Assembly: GCA_051657715.1 (NCBI GenBank)
Contig: JBOFLF010000015.1
Span: 1-64,000, forward strand
Source of the DNA: JBOFBH01 sp051657715
GTDB taxonomy: Bacteria > Actinomycetota > Actinomycetes > Actinomycetales > Angustibacteraceae
Direction: 5' to 3'
DNA length: 64,000 bases
Shown here: positions 1 through 8,956 of the stretch, in pieces
How the letters are laid out: each line of letters starts with the position of its first letter
Position numbering within the stretch: position 1 is the first letter of the stretch
Translations under genes and position numbers: made by a program
The notes under the pieces: model-generated
Databases searched by the model: none
What the model saw: the letters and a program-made list of their open reading frames with translations, nothing else
What the model was told of the DNA's origin: nothing

Positions 1-741
1 CCCGCCACACCGGTCCTGGTCGACGCCTTCGCCGATCACGTGTTCGGCGTGGTGTTGCTCAACGACTGGAGCGCCCGCGACCTACAAGCGTGGGAGTACG
101 TCCCGCTCGGCCCGTTCCTCGGTAAGTCGTTCGCGACCAGCATTTCCGCATGGGTGACGCCGCTGGACGCGCTCTGCGCGGCCCGGGCGCCGTTGCCCCC
201 ACAGGATCCGACCCCCCTGCCGTACCTGCTGCCCCACGATCACCGCGATGACTCTCCGCCCTCACCGGCACTCCCAACCTCGCCGGCACCAACGACGTTA
301 CCGGCACTCCCAACCTCGCCGGCACCAACGACGTTACCGGCACTCCCAACCTCGCCGGCACCAACGACGTTACCGGCGTATGACCTCGCCCTCGAGGTCG
401 AGGTCAACGGCACCGTGATCTCCCGGCCCCCGTACGCCGCCATGTACTGGTCGCCGGCGCAGATGCTGGCGCACCTCACCGCGAACGGCGCCAGCCTGCG
501 CGTCGGCGACCTGTTCGCCAGCGGCACCGTCTCCGGCGACACCCCCGATCAGACCGGTTCGCTGCTGGAGCGCTGCTGGAACGGCACCCGTCCCGTCACC
601 CTCGCCGACGGCAGCACCCGTGCCTTTCTCGCCGACGGCGACACGGTCACCATCCGAGCCACCTGCCCTGGGACCGGTGGCGGCCGAATCGCCCTCGGTG
701 AGGTCACCGGCACCATCCGCCCTTCGGGATGGACCCGCTAA
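1..741 (+). CDS. fahA: Fumarylacetoacetase, C-terminal part (cut by window edge)
   Basis: The reading frame is open from base 1, so the N-terminus lies outside the window. The family hydrolyses fumarylacetoacetate to fumarate and acetoacetate, the last step of tyrosine/homogentisate breakdown. Seen: NDWSARD followed by WEYVPLGPFLGKSF, the FAH core carrying the metal-binding Asp and the catalytic Lys, and later MYWSPAQMLAH and ASGTVSGD. Between PLPYL and YDLALEV there is an extra Pro/Ala/Thr-rich stretch made of three copies of a 12-residue unit, which typical FAH proteins lack. The gene converges on the RDD gene with 13 bp between their stops. Confidence 0.9.
   Translation, partial: PATPVLVDAFADHVFGVVLLNDWSARDLQAWEYVPLGPFLGKSFATSISAWVTPLDALCAARAPLPPQDPTPLPYLLPHDHRDDSPPSPALPTSPAPTTLPALPTSPAPTTLPALPTSPAPTTLPAYDLALEVEVNGTVISRPPYAAMYWSPAQMLAHLTANGASLRVGDLFASGTVSGDTPDQTGSLLERCWNGTRPVTLADGSTRAFLADGDTVTIRATCPGTGGGRIALGEVTGTIRPSGWTR
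271..378 (+). repeat. In-frame 36-bp tandem repeat (x3) in fahA
   Basis: Three near-identical 36-bp units, each encoding a 12-residue unit of the form ALPTSPAPTTLP. They sit in a loop of the FAH fold. The unit length keeps the frame. Confidence 0.95.
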
Positions 742-754
742 GCATGCGTTGCTG

Positions 755-1582
755 CTAGGACCCGGCAGGAGGAACAGGTCTGGCAATACGAACCACGACG
801 GTCCTGGCAAACCGGTCGTGCAGGGTGCGGCGTCGCGAATCCCGCAACGGCCACACCGCATCGACGACCGCGTACACCACCCCGACGTACGACAGCTGGG
901 CCACCACCTGAAACGCCAGCCACCGACGCACCACCATGCCCCCGGTCACCGGACGCCCAGGCTCCCAGGTCCGGATCCGCAGCCCCAGCAGCAGCTTGCC
1001 TGGAGTGGCCTGACGCCAGAGCAGGAAGATCAGGTCGTAGGCGAGCACCAGCAGCAGCCAGATGCCGACCAGCACCATGATCGCCCGCTGCAGTCGCTCG
1101 TCGGTCACCCAGACAGCAGAGGTGTCGCCACGCTCGGCCGCCACCACCGCTGCGGCGAACTGGTCGCCCAGCACATCGGACACGATCCGTCCCTGGCGGG
1201 CTCCGACCAGCAGCGTGACCACCAGGACCACAGCGGCGTCGAGCGCCCGGGCCACCGCCCGCCTACCCCACCCGGCCAGCGGGACCCCGTCATCAGTGCT
1301 CGGCACGACCCCGGCCGGTGCTGCGGCGAACGGGACCCGGGCAGCCCGGCCGTCGTCGATCTGCTCGGGCGCGTGGCCGGACAAGGAACTGGGGTCGCCA
1401 TGGTGCCGCTGCGCGGCCGGCAGGTGACTCCCCTGCCCGGGTGGCGCCGCGTCGGTACGTTCGTAGGTGTCCGCGGTCCACACCGCGCCGTCCCACCACC
1501 GCATCTGCCCGGGCACGTGCGGATCCGGGTACCAGCCGGCGGACGGGACGCCGGGCTGCGCGTCGGGGCGGGAGGACGTCAC
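755..1582 (-). CDS. DUF2510 and RDD domain membrane protein
   Basis: 275 residues with a GTG start. The N-terminus carries the DUF2510 signature (GWYPDP, then RWWDGAVWT, residues about 16-36). A Pro/Gly-rich linker follows, then an RDD domain (LAGWGRRAVARALDAAVV at about 102-119, hydrophobic segments at about 115-127 and 168-187, and PGKLLLGLRIR). RDD proteins are small membrane proteins of unclear function; some are proposed ion exchangers. CAGAAT lies six bases upstream of the start and no Shine-Dalgarno is seen, so the mRNA may be leaderless. Confidence 0.85.
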   Translation of the reverse strand: MTSSRPDAQPGVPSAGWYPDPHVPGQMRWWDGAVWTADTYERTDAAPPGQGSHLPAAQRHHGDPSSLSGHAPEQIDDGRAARVPFAAAPAGVVPSTDDGVPLAGWGRRAVARALDAAVVLVVTLLVGARQGRIVSDVLGDQFAAAVVAAERGDTSAVWVTDERLQRAIMVLVGIWLLLVLAYDLIFLLWRQATPGKLLLGLRIRTWEPGRPVTGGMVVRRWLAFQVVAQLSYVGVVYAVVDAVWPLRDSRRRTLHDRFARTVVVRIARPVPPAGS

Positions 1583-1690
1583 AGCCCGATTCTGTCAGCC
1601 GCCGACAAGGCCCTCATACGCCCCATCGCGGGTTCGCGGCGCATGCCAGTCGGCGCGTCCTACTCCCGCGGCCCTTCTCCTCAAAGCGAG

Positions 1691-1733
1691 GTCGTGCCTT
1701 CCAGGGTGGTCGTGCCTTCCAGGGTGGTCGTGG
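1691..1733. repeat. Intergenic 18-bp tandem repeat
   Basis: Two perfect 18-bp copies and a 7-bp partial third copy between the helicase stop and the RDD start. Confidence 0.9.
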
Positions 1734-1741
1734 TTGTCGGA

Positions 1742-3634
1742 TCAGCGCCGGCCGACGAACCAGCGCCGTAGCGTCTCGATTCGCTCCCGGACCTGCGCGA
1801 TGCTGGCCTGGGGCACCGGCGGGCCGCCACACGCTCGTCGCAGGTCGGCGTGCACGGTGGCGTGCGGCTGCCCGGTCCGACGGGACCACGCGCCCACCAG
1901 CTGATGCAGCTGCTTGCGAGCGGCGGCGACGTCCCGGTGCCCGCTCGCCGGATCGTCCGCTTCCGGGCCGGCCGCTTTCAGGCCATCCGCTTTCGGGCCG
2001 GCCGCTTTCAGGCCATCCGCTTTCGGGCCATCCGCTTTCGGGCCATCCGCTTCCGGGCCGGCCGTGGCCGACCGCGTCGTGCGTAGCCGGTTCTGTTGCC
2101 GCTGTTGGTCGGCCTGCCGGCGGTGCAGCAGGGCGGTCATCTGATCGGCGTCGAGAAGCCCAGGAAGGCCGAGGTAGTCCTGCTCCTCCGCGCTGCCGGG
2201 CATCGCCGCGGTGCCGAACTCACCGCCGTCGAACAGCACTCGATCGAACTCGGCGTCCGCCTCCAGCGCCTCGAAGTCCTGCCCGTCATCCGGCCCGGAC
2301 GCCCCGCCGCGGCCGGTGTCGGCCCTGGCGGCTGCCAGCAACACGTCCTCGGCCGACCACAGGTCGCCTTCCGAGGCGTTGCCACGGCGGCGGTCCAGTG
2401 CATGGTCGCGTTCTCGCTCCAGCTCACCGGCGTGCTGCAGCAGCGGCGCCACGCTGGGCAGGAAGAGCGACGCCGTCTCACCCCGTCGGCGAGCCCGGAC
2501 GAACCGGCCCACCGCCTGCGCGAAGAACAGCGGCGTCGCGGTCGAGGTGGCGTAGACCCCGACGGCCAGCCGCGGCACGTCCACCCCCTCGGACACCATC
2601 CGCACCGCGACCATCCACCGCTGCCGGCCGCTCGCGAAGTCCTCGATGCGGGAGCTGGCGCCAGCGTCGTCGGACAGCACGAGGACCACGGGCTCCCCGG
2701 CCACGCTGCGCAGCACCCGGGCATACGCCCGGGCCTGTGCCTGGTCGGTGGCGATCACCAGCCCACCAGCGTCGGGTACGCCGCGGCGCACCTCGCTCAG
2801 CCGGATGTCCGCGGCTTGCAGCACAGCGCGGATCCACTCGCCGCTCGGATCGAGCGCGGTCCGCCACGCCTGCGCGGTGACGTCCTTAGTGAGCGGCTCA
2901 CCGAGCCGGGCCGCCACCTCCTCACCGGCCCGGGTCCGCCACCGCATCCGGCCGGAGTAGGCCAGGAACAGCACCGGCCGCACCACGCCGTCCCGCAGGG
3001 CCTCGCCGTACCCGTAGCTGTAGTCGGCCCGTGAGCGCCGCACCCCGGCGCCGTCCTCGACGTACTCGACGAACGGGATGGCGGCGGTGTCGGAGCGGAA
3101 CGGCGTGCCGGTCAGCGCGAGGCGGTGCCGGGCGGGCTCGAACGCCTCCCGTACCGCGTCCCCCCACGAGAGGGCATCGCCGCCGTGGTGCACCTCGTCC
3201 AAGATCACCAGGGTCGGCGCGGTCTCGGTCCGTGCCCGGTGCAGCAGCGGACGACTGGACACCTGGGCGTACGTGACCGCGACACCGTCGAAGTCCCGCC
3301 CGTGAGCACCCTGGGCGTTGCGGAACTGCGGATCGATCCGGACGCCGACCCGGTCGGCCGCGTCGGCCCACTGCCGCTTCAAGTGCTCGGTCGGGGTGAC
3401 GACCGTGATGCGCTTGACCCGGCCGGACTTCATCAGGTCGGTCGCGGCGCGCAACGCGAACGTGGTCTTGCCGGCCCCCGGCGTGGCCACCGCGAGGAAG
3501 TCCCGGGGCGGCTGGCCGGCGGCCAGGTACTGCTCCAGCGCCGCCGCCTGCCACGCCCGCAGCTTGGCCGCGGTACCCCAAGGGGCTCGGCCGGGGAACG
3601 CCGGGGACAGGTGCGAGGGTGCGGATGAGCTCAC
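1742..3634 (-). CDS. Superfamily 2 DEAD/DEAH-box helicase
   Basis: 630 residues, GTG start. Motif I TPGAGKT (51-57), DEVH box (146-149), TGTPF (175-179), a VSEGVDVP motif V (about 348-355) and QAVGRFVRARR motif VI (373-383) define an SF2 helicase/translocase of the ResIII type common in actinobacteria. The substrate is unknown. The C-terminus has a Gln-rich stretch, then seven 5-residue repeats (about 525-560), then a helical tail. It lies downstream of deoC on the same strand, 107 bp away. No methylase or nuclease partner is present, so a restriction system is not supported. Confidence 0.88.
   Translation of the reverse strand: MSSSAPSHLSPAFPGRAPWGTAAKLRAWQAAALEQYLAAGQPPRDFLAVATPGAGKTTFALRAATDLMKSGRVKRITVVTPTEHLKRQWADAADRVGVRIDPQFRNAQGAHGRDFDGVAVTYAQVSSRPLLHRARTETAPTLVILDEVHHGGDALSWGDAVREAFEPARHRLALTGTPFRSDTAAIPFVEYVEDGAGVRRSRADYSYGYGEALRDGVVRPVLFLAYSGRMRWRTRAGEEVAARLGEPLTKDVTAQAWRTALDPSGEWIRAVLQAADIRLSEVRRGVPDAGGLVIATDQAQARAYARVLRSVAGEPVVLVLSDDAGASSRIEDFASGRQRWMVAVRMVSEGVDVPRLAVGVYATSTATPLFFAQAVGRFVRARRRGETASLFLPSVAPLLQHAGELERERDHALDRRRGNASEGDLWSAEDVLLAAARADTGRGGASGPDDGQDFEALEADAEFDRVLFDGGEFGTAAMPGSAEEQDYLGLPGLLDADQMTALLHRRQADQQRQQNRLRTTRSATAGPEADGPKADGPKADGLKAAGPKADGLKAAGPEADDPASGHRDVAAARKQLHQLVGAWSRRTGQPHATVHADLRRACGGPPVPQASIAQVRERIETLRRWFVGRR
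1957..2061 (-). repeat. In-frame 15-bp tandem repeat (x7) in the helicase
   Basis: Seven consecutive 15-bp units (variants of ccgctttcgggccat) encode variants of the pentapeptide DGPKA in the linker before the C-terminal helical tail. Confidence 0.95.
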
Positions 3635-3741
3635 GATCGCAGGATCCTACGGGGCGGTCACCGCCCCGGTCGGCCGCCGGAGGGCACCCGACCGAGCGGA
3701 CGACACCCGCCCGCGACGAGTGGTGCCCGTGGCCTGCGGCG

Positions 3742-4587
3742 CTAGTAGCCGCCGTCCTCGTCACCCGGGCCGTGGCGAGACCCATCGCGCCGCAGATCCT
3801 GGTGGTGCTGACCCGGGTGGTGCCGAGCGGCCAGCTCGTCGAGGATAGCGCCGGTGGCGGTGGTCCCGAACCTGGTGGCACCAGCCGCGGCGAGCGCCAG
3901 CAACGCGTCCAGGCCGCGGATCCCGCCCGCTGCCTTGACCTGCACACTCTCGGACACCGTCGACCGCATCAGGGCGATGTCCTGCGGCGTTGCACCGGTG
4001 GACGCGAAGCCGGTGCTGGTCTTGACGAAATGTGCACCCGCAGCCTCCGCCAGTTGGCACCCCAGTGCCTTCTGCCGGTCGTCCAGGTAGGCGTTCTCCA
4101 GGATCACCTTGACCACGCGACCGCCTGCCGCGTCCACCACCGCCGCGATGTCGTCACGGACCGCGTCCAGCTCACCGGACCGGAGCCGGCCGATGCCCAG
4201 CACCATGTCGAGCTCGTTCGCGCCAACCGCTACCAGCTCTCGGGCCTCGGCCACCTTAGTGGCCGTCGTGACGCTGCCGTGTGGGAACCCCACGACCGTC
4301 CCGACCAGCACACCACTACCGGCGAGAACCTCGGAGGCCAGCTGCACATCGCAGGGCCGGACGCAGACCGAGGCGGTCTGACGAGCGACGGCGAACGCGC
4401 ATCCCTCGCGGACCTCGGCGACGGTGAGCTCGGGGCGCAGCAGCGCATGGTCGATCATCCCGGCGACCGCTTCGACGGACGGCAGCCGCGTCCCTTGCGT
4501 CGACGGCGCCTCGCCTGCGCCCCACGACGCCGCGTCCGACGTCGACCTGGACCCCGGCCTTGACCCAGGAGTCAGGGGCTGGCTCAT
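3742..4587 (-). CDS. deoC: Deoxyribose-phosphate aldolase
   Basis: 281 residues. It cleaves 2-deoxyribose-5-phosphate into glyceraldehyde-3-phosphate and acetaldehyde in deoxynucleoside breakdown. Seen: Schiff-base lysine K189 in VKTSTGF, the proton-relay Lys K218 in VKAAGGIR, and D127 in NELDMV. The first 35 or so residues are low-complexity and the last 25 are His/Asp-rich, so the fold itself spans about 36-255. A GAGGAGA Shine-Dalgarno precedes the ATG. Confidence 0.93.
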   Translation of the reverse strand: MSQPLTPGSRPGSRSTSDAASWGAGEAPSTQGTRLPSVEAVAGMIDHALLRPELTVAEVREGCAFAVARQTASVCVRPCDVQLASEVLAGSGVLVGTVVGFPHGSVTTATKVAEARELVAVGANELDMVLGIGRLRSGELDAVRDDIAAVVDAAGGRVVKVILENAYLDDRQKALGCQLAEAAGAHFVKTSTGFASTGATPQDIALMRSTVSESVQVKAAGGIRGLDALLALAAAGATRFGTTATGAILDELAARHHPGQHHQDLRRDGSRHGPGDEDGGY

Positions 4588-4604
4588 CGTGGCTCTCCTC
4601 GGTT

Positions 4605-4656
4605 TGTCCGGCCGGTGCTGCCGGTTATCTTGTCCGGCCGGTGCTGCCGGTCATCG
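4605..4656. repeat. Intergenic 26-bp tandem repeat upstream of deoC
   Basis: Two adjacent 26-bp copies differing at one base, starting 17 bp upstream of the deoC start codon. The unit is not a multiple of three. It lies where the deoC promoter would be. Confidence 0.92.
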
Positions 4657-4803
4657 ACACTGGCACCTACCCGACCAATGTCGACCCGGTGGATTGTGGT
4701 CGCAGCACAGGCCACACGAACCGGGTACCTGACCCGCTGAAGGCCGGTACACGCCGCTCACGGATCGACGGTCCAGCGCTGCCAGCCCAGCAATGAGCGA
4801 CGA

Positions 4804-5730
4804 TCAGGCGCGGTATGCGACGAACTGCTGCTGCATCCGGGTCCGCTGACCGGAGCTGAACTGGTTCATGCAGGAGTCGTAGGAGTAGTCCATGAAGTTG
4901 GTGATCGGATCGGTGCCGGCAGCGGGGCAGGTGTTCCGCCCGATCGGGCAGCCGCTGGCCGGCGAGGCCTCGGCCGGGGTGTCGCTGACGTAGTCACCTG
5001 GGCTGGCGCACCCGCCCTGGAACGTGTGGTAGAGGCCCATCCAGTGACCGACCTCGTGCGTCCCGGTGTCACCCTGGTTGTAGTTGGCGGCGGCGCCGCC
5101 GGGCAGAGAGGCGTTCAGCAGCACGACGCCGTCCATGCTCGGGTTGTTCGCGTACCGCGCCGGAAAGGTCGCCCAGCCGAGCAACCCACCGCCGAGGTTG
5201 CCGGTGTAGACGTTGAGGGCGTCCGCTCCGCCGCGACGGAGCGTGCGCTTCATCGCCCGTTCCACGGAACTGCCCTGCCGCACGGTGTACCAGGAGGCGT
5301 TGTCAGTGACGTCCTTGCCGGCAAGGCTGAAGGAATAGCTGGTACCGCTGAACGCGCCGTTGAGCACGGCGATCTGCTGGCTGATCTGAGTGTCGCTGAC
5401 CTGGCCGCGGATGCCGTCGGTGATGACATGCACGTAGACCGGGATGACCGTCGCCACCGCCGCCTGCCTGGGTGCGGCGAACGGAGACAGACCCTTGGCG
5501 GACAACACCTCTGCGGTCCGCCGTTCCAGGGCGGCGGCCTGGGCCGCAGTCAGCTCGCTGCCATCGGCGCGGCCGTGAACTCCACGAGCTGACGTCCCGC
5601 TCTTGCCGTAGGTGACGCAGTCAGGCGACGACGGCGTCGGCTGAGCGGCCACGGCGCCGGAGGCCACCGGGGCAACGGCCGAGGCCAGGCCCAGAACGAG
5701 CGCGGCTACAAGACGAGTTGGCAACCTCAT
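4804..5730 (-). CDS. Secreted M43-family (pappalysin-type) zinc metalloprotease
   Basis: 308 residues with a Sec-type signal peptide (about 1-29, cleavage near AVAAQ). The extended zinc motif HEVGHWMGLYH spans 225-235, and the Met-turn NFMDYS with a following Cys is at 278-283. Both define the cytophagalysin branch of family M43. Cysteines in the catalytic region (241, 261, 268, 287) probably form disulphides. It should act outside the cell on unknown proteins. GGAGA precedes the ATG. Confidence 0.9.
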   Translation of the reverse strand: MRLPTRLVAALVLGLASAVAPVASGAVAAQPTPSSPDCVTYGKSGTSARGVHGRADGSELTAAQAAALERRTAEVLSAKGLSPFAAPRQAAVATVIPVYVHVITDGIRGQVSDTQISQQIAVLNGAFSGTSYSFSLAGKDVTDNASWYTVRQGSSVERAMKRTLRRGGADALNVYTGNLGGGLLGWATFPARYANNPSMDGVVLLNASLPGGAAANYNQGDTGTHEVGHWMGLYHTFQGGCASPGDYVSDTPAEASPASGCPIGRNTCPAAGTDPITNFMDYSYDSCMNQFSSGQRTRMQQQFVAYRA

Positions 5731-5895
5731 GGGTCTCCAGACATCAGGCCGGCCGGGTCAGCCGGCGGTGCCGCTCACCGTACCGAGGGGTACGTCAGGT
5801 GTGGACGCCCATGAGGTCAAGGTCGGGTAAAAGCGACGGATCGCCCTCGGCCGCTCGACCAGGACTCCCTGCGCAGGCGACACCGGGCGATGAGC

Positions 5896-6216
5896 TCAGT
5901 CCGGAGCGCCGCCGTCCTGCGGGCCGCGCAGGCCCTGGTAGACCTCCTTGCAGACCGGGCACACCGGGAAGCGCTTGGGGTCGCGACCAGGCACCCATAC
6001 CTTGCCGCACAACGCCTTCACCGGCTCCCCGGACAGGGCGCTCTCCAGGATCTTCTCTTTGCGCACGTAGTGCGCGAAGCGTTCGTGGTCGCCGGGTTCG
6101 ACCTGCTCCTCCACCGGCGCGCGTTCGATGACCGCTGTTCGGGAGGGCGCCGACGGAGACGCCGCCGGCTCCGGGTAGGGGTCCGACGGGGAGCCCGGTG
6201 CATCCACAGGTGCCAT
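5896..6216 (-). CDS. DUF3039 family protein
   Basis: 106 residues. The conserved C-terminal half (HYVRKEKILESALSGEPVKALCGKVWVP, then CPVCKEVYQGL) holds a lone Cys and a CPVC pair that could bind a metal. The N-terminus is Pro/Ser-rich. This is a conserved actinobacterial family of unknown function. Confidence 0.85.
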   Translation of the reverse strand: MAPVDAPGSPSDPYPEPAASPSAPSRTAVIERAPVEEQVEPGDHERFAHYVRKEKILESALSGEPVKALCGKVWVPGRDPKRFPVCPVCKEVYQGLRGPQDGGAPD

Positions 6217-6222
6217 AGCCCC

Positions 6223-6228
6223 ATGCTA
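6223..6228 (-). promoter_or_regulatory. -10 hexamer TAGCAT, leaderless start of the DUF3039 gene
   Basis: TAGCAT ends exactly six bases before the ATG at 6216. No Shine-Dalgarno is present, so transcription probably begins at the start codon. Confidence 0.5.
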
Positions 6229-6362
6229 CGAACGCCCGGTCAGCGCCGTCACCCCTCCCAGGGCTGATCGCGGGCGATGCCGCGGCGACCGCGCGATGCC
6301 AGCAGGCCTGGGCTCCCACCCTCAGGCTCAAGCCCGATGCCGACAGCTCCCGCGGATAGCTG

Positions 6363-6950
6363 TCAGTTGAGGTCAGGATCGTCCGGGAACGAGGCCACGT
6401 AGGCCAGGCTTCCGGACTGCCTGCGCAGAACCTGCCGCCACAGCCCGGCCGGATGGTCGCTGAACGGATCCCGCGCCTCGGCATCGACGACGTACCACCC
6501 GCCATCCTGGACTTCACCCACCAGCTGGCCAGGCGACCACCCCGCGTACCCCGCGAACACCCGCACGCCGGCGAGGCTGCCCATGACGTCGGACGGATCG
6601 GCGTCCAGGTCCACCAACCCCAACGCGCCAGCGATCCGCCGGACGCCGCGGGGCGCCGCCCCGTCGCCGGGGACCGCGACCAGCCCGAGCGCCGAGTCCG
6701 AACCCACCGGGCCTCCCTGAAACAGCCGCCCAGGTCCGGTGACGTGCAGCTGCCAGGCCGGCAGCACGGCGTCGACGTCGACGTCCATCGGCCGGTTGAG
6801 CACCAGGCCGAGAGAACCGCCATCGCCGTGGTCGAGCAGCAGGATCACGGTCCGCGCGAAGGTCGGCTCACGCAGCACGGGAGTCGCCACCAACAACCGT
6901 CCGGCCTGCGGCACGCCACCGCCGCCCACCGACGGGCGATCAGCGGTCAC
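6363..6950 (-). CDS. YqgE/AlgH family protein
   Basis: 195 residues. GRLLVATPVL, then FARTVILLLDH, GSLGLVLNRP and LFQGGPV are the hallmark motifs of the YqgE/AlgH fold, whose molecular role is unsettled. A longer frame is open upstream, but the GTG at 6950 is chosen because it overlaps the stop of the VanZ-like gene by four bases (GTGA), a typical coupled start. Confidence 0.88.
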   Translation of the reverse strand: MTADRPSVGGGGVPQAGRLLVATPVLREPTFARTVILLLDHGDGGSLGLVLNRPMDVDVDAVLPAWQLHVTGPGRLFQGGPVGSDSALGLVAVPGDGAAPRGVRRIAGALGLVDLDADPSDVMGSLAGVRVFAGYAGWSPGQLVGEVQDGGWYVVDAEARDPFSDHPAGLWRQVLRRQSGSLAYVASFPDDPDLN

Positions 6951-7357
6951 CGGCCACCTGCCGGCGACACCACGCGCGCGATCAACCCGCCGAGGACGAC
7001 ACCGACGCAGTCCGCCACCACGTCCCACGGATCACCGCTGCGCTGCGGCAGAACGCTGGCCTGCAGCACCTCGCTAAGTACCGCGTGCACGGCCAGGGCG
7101 CCCGCGGTGACGCCGCGCCGCAGGCCCACCCGGGCGGCCGCCACCGCCACCGCCCCGAAGACCGCGACGTGGACCACCTTGTCCAGACCGACACCCGTCC
7201 CGACGCCCGGAGCGCGCGGGGCGTACAGCACCACCAGCTGCAGCAGCACGGTGCCGGCGAACAGCAGCCAAGCTCGGCCAACCGGCCACCCCCTCGACCG
7301 GCCCGCGTCGCTGCCTGGACGGCGCGGGCGAACGCGATCCGACGCCAGCGGGCTCAC
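6947..7357 (-). CDS. VanZ-like membrane protein
   Basis: 136 residues. Four hydrophobic segments and the motif LDKVVHVAVFG (Asp-Lys-x2-His) followed by SEVLQ and DVVADCVGV match the VanZ-like family. The function is unknown apart from teicoplanin resistance for VanZ itself. Its start overlaps the malic enzyme stop by four bases (GTGA) and its stop overlaps the yqgE start, so the three genes form one operon. Confidence 0.8.
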   Translation of the reverse strand: MSPLASDRVRPRRPGSDAGRSRGWPVGRAWLLFAGTVLLQLVVLYAPRAPGVGTGVGLDKVVHVAVFGAVAVAAARVGLRRGVTAGALAVHAVLSEVLQASVLPQRSGDPWDVVADCVGVVLGGLIARVVSPAGGR

Positions 7358-8778
7358 GAGGCCTCCGCCTCCTTGCGGGCCGCCTGCTGCACGGCGGCGG
7401 CCACCACCTTGGTGACCTCGGGGTGGAACACGCTGGGCACGATGTACGTGGGGTTCAGCTCCTCATCGGCGACGACGCCGGCCAGCGCGGTAGCGGCGGC
7501 CAGCAACACCGACTCGGTGATCGTGTGGGATTGGGCGTCCAGCAGCCCCCGAAAGACCCCGGGGAACGCCAGCACGTTGTTGATCTGGTTGGCCGCGTCG
7601 CTGCGGCCGGTGGCCACCACCGCGGCGTGCTCGGCGGCGGCCGCCGGGTCCACCTCGGGATCGGGGTTGGCCATCGCGAACACCACCGCGTCGTCGGCCA
7701 TGGCCGCGATGTCCGCACCGCTCAGCAGCCGGGGGGCGGAGACACCGATGAACACGTCGGCCCCGGCCAGCGTGGTCCGCAGATCATCGGTGACACCGTC
7801 GGGGTTGGCCGGGGGGGTGGTGGTCCGGGCCACCCGATCCAGCACCGACCCCGGCGCGGCGGCCACGTCGGGACGGCCGGACCAGACCACCCCGTCCTTG
7901 TCGCAGACCACGATGTCCCGCGCGCCCGCGTGCAGCAGCAGCGCCAGGATCGCGGTGCCGGCGGCACCAGCACCGGACATGACGATCCGCACATCCGGCA
8001 GCTTCTTGCCGACCACCCGCAACGCATTGGTGAGCGCGGCCAAGGTGACGATCGCGGTGCCGTGCTGGTCGTCGTGGAAGACCGGGATGTCCAGGACCTC
8101 GCGTAACCGCGCCTCCACCTCAAAGCACCGTGGGGCACTGATGTCCTCCAGGTTGATACCAGCGAACACCGGTGCGATCGCCCGGACCGCGGCCACGATC
8201 TCGTCGACGTCCTGGGTGTCCAGGCAGATCGGGAACGCGTCGATGTCGGCGAACCGCTTGAACAGCGCGGCTTTCCCCTCCATCACCGGCAGCGCGGCCA
8301 GCGGGCCGAGGTTGCCGAGACCCAGCACCGCGGAGCCGTCGCTGACCACCGCCACGGTGTTCCGCTTGATGGTGAGCCGGCGAGCGTCCGAGGGATCGCG
8401 GGCGATCGCGGTGCAGATCCGCGCGACCCCAGGGGTGTAGACCAGGGACAAGTCGTCCCGGTTGCGGATCGGCACCTTGGGTTCGATCCGGAGCTTGCCA
8501 CCGAGGTGTGCGAGGAAGGTTCGGTCGCTGACTCGGCTGATCTGCACGCCGGGGACGGTGCGCATCTCGTCGACCAACGTGTTCGCGTGCTCGACGTCCC
8601 GAGCAGCGCAGGTGACGTCGACCCGGACCCGTGCTGGGCCGGAGGCGGTGACGTCCAGCGCGGTCACCAATCCGCCATGCCGCTCGATCATCGCGGTGAG
8701 TTCGCTGACCGCGGTCGGGCGAGCCGGCAGCTCTAGCCGGACAGTGATCGAGTAGCTCACGCTCGGGGCGGTGGTCAT
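7354..8778 (-). CDS. NAD(P)-dependent malic enzyme with N-terminal ACT domain
   Basis: 474 residues. An ACT-like regulatory domain (about 8-85) precedes the malic enzyme core: SLVYTPGVA (Y114), VMEGKAALF (K169), NLEDI (E211-D212), HDDQHGTA (235-241) and the dinucleotide-binding GAGAAG (269-274). It decarboxylates malate to pyruvate. The ACT domain suggests allosteric control by a small ligand. A GAGG Shine-Dalgarno precedes the ATG. It heads the operon with the VanZ-like and yqgE genes. Confidence 0.92.
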   Translation of the reverse strand: MTTAPSVSYSITVRLELPARPTAVSELTAMIERHGGLVTALDVTASGPARVRVDVTCAARDVEHANTLVDEMRTVPGVQISRVSDRTFLAHLGGKLRIEPKVPIRNRDDLSLVYTPGVARICTAIARDPSDARRLTIKRNTVAVVSDGSAVLGLGNLGPLAALPVMEGKAALFKRFADIDAFPICLDTQDVDEIVAAVRAIAPVFAGINLEDISAPRCFEVEARLREVLDIPVFHDDQHGTAIVTLAALTNALRVVGKKLPDVRIVMSGAGAAGTAILALLLHAGARDIVVCDKDGVVWSGRPDVAAAPGSVLDRVARTTTPPANPDGVTDDLRTTLAGADVFIGVSAPRLLSGADIAAMADDAVVFAMANPDPEVDPAAAAEHAAVVATGRSDAANQINNVLAFPGVFRGLLDAQSHTITESVLLAAATALAGVVADEELNPTYIVPSVFHPEVTKVVAAAVQQAARKEAEAS

Positions 8779-8921
8779 ACGGGACCTCGGGTGATCGGCG
8801 GGGCTGGTCTAGCCCATTCAAGCGCAGCCGTCACCGCCCACCCGATCGCGAGCGGTACTACCACCCAGTCGTGACCACCGAAGACGACGTGACGCAGGCA
8901 GACATGTCGAGAACTTCCATC

Positions 8922-8950
8922 TTGCCTTACATCTGTTACTGAGTAATTAT
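8922..8950 (+). promoter_or_regulatory. Candidate promoter of the gene at 8957
   Basis: TTGCCT (8922-8927) and an AT-rich -10, TAATTAT (8944-8950), spaced 16 bp. The ATG follows six bases later without a Shine-Dalgarno, suggesting a leaderless mRNA. It is among the most AT-rich stretches of the window. Confidence 0.5.
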
Positions 8951-8956
8951 TGCTGC

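Noticed and set aside
1957..2061. Array of short repeats that might be CRISPR
   Set aside because: The units are contiguous, have no spacers and lie in frame within a helicase gene.
1742..3634. Helicase subunit of a restriction or phage-defence system
   Set aside because: Neighbours are deoC and an RDD protein; no methylase, nuclease or other defence gene is nearby.
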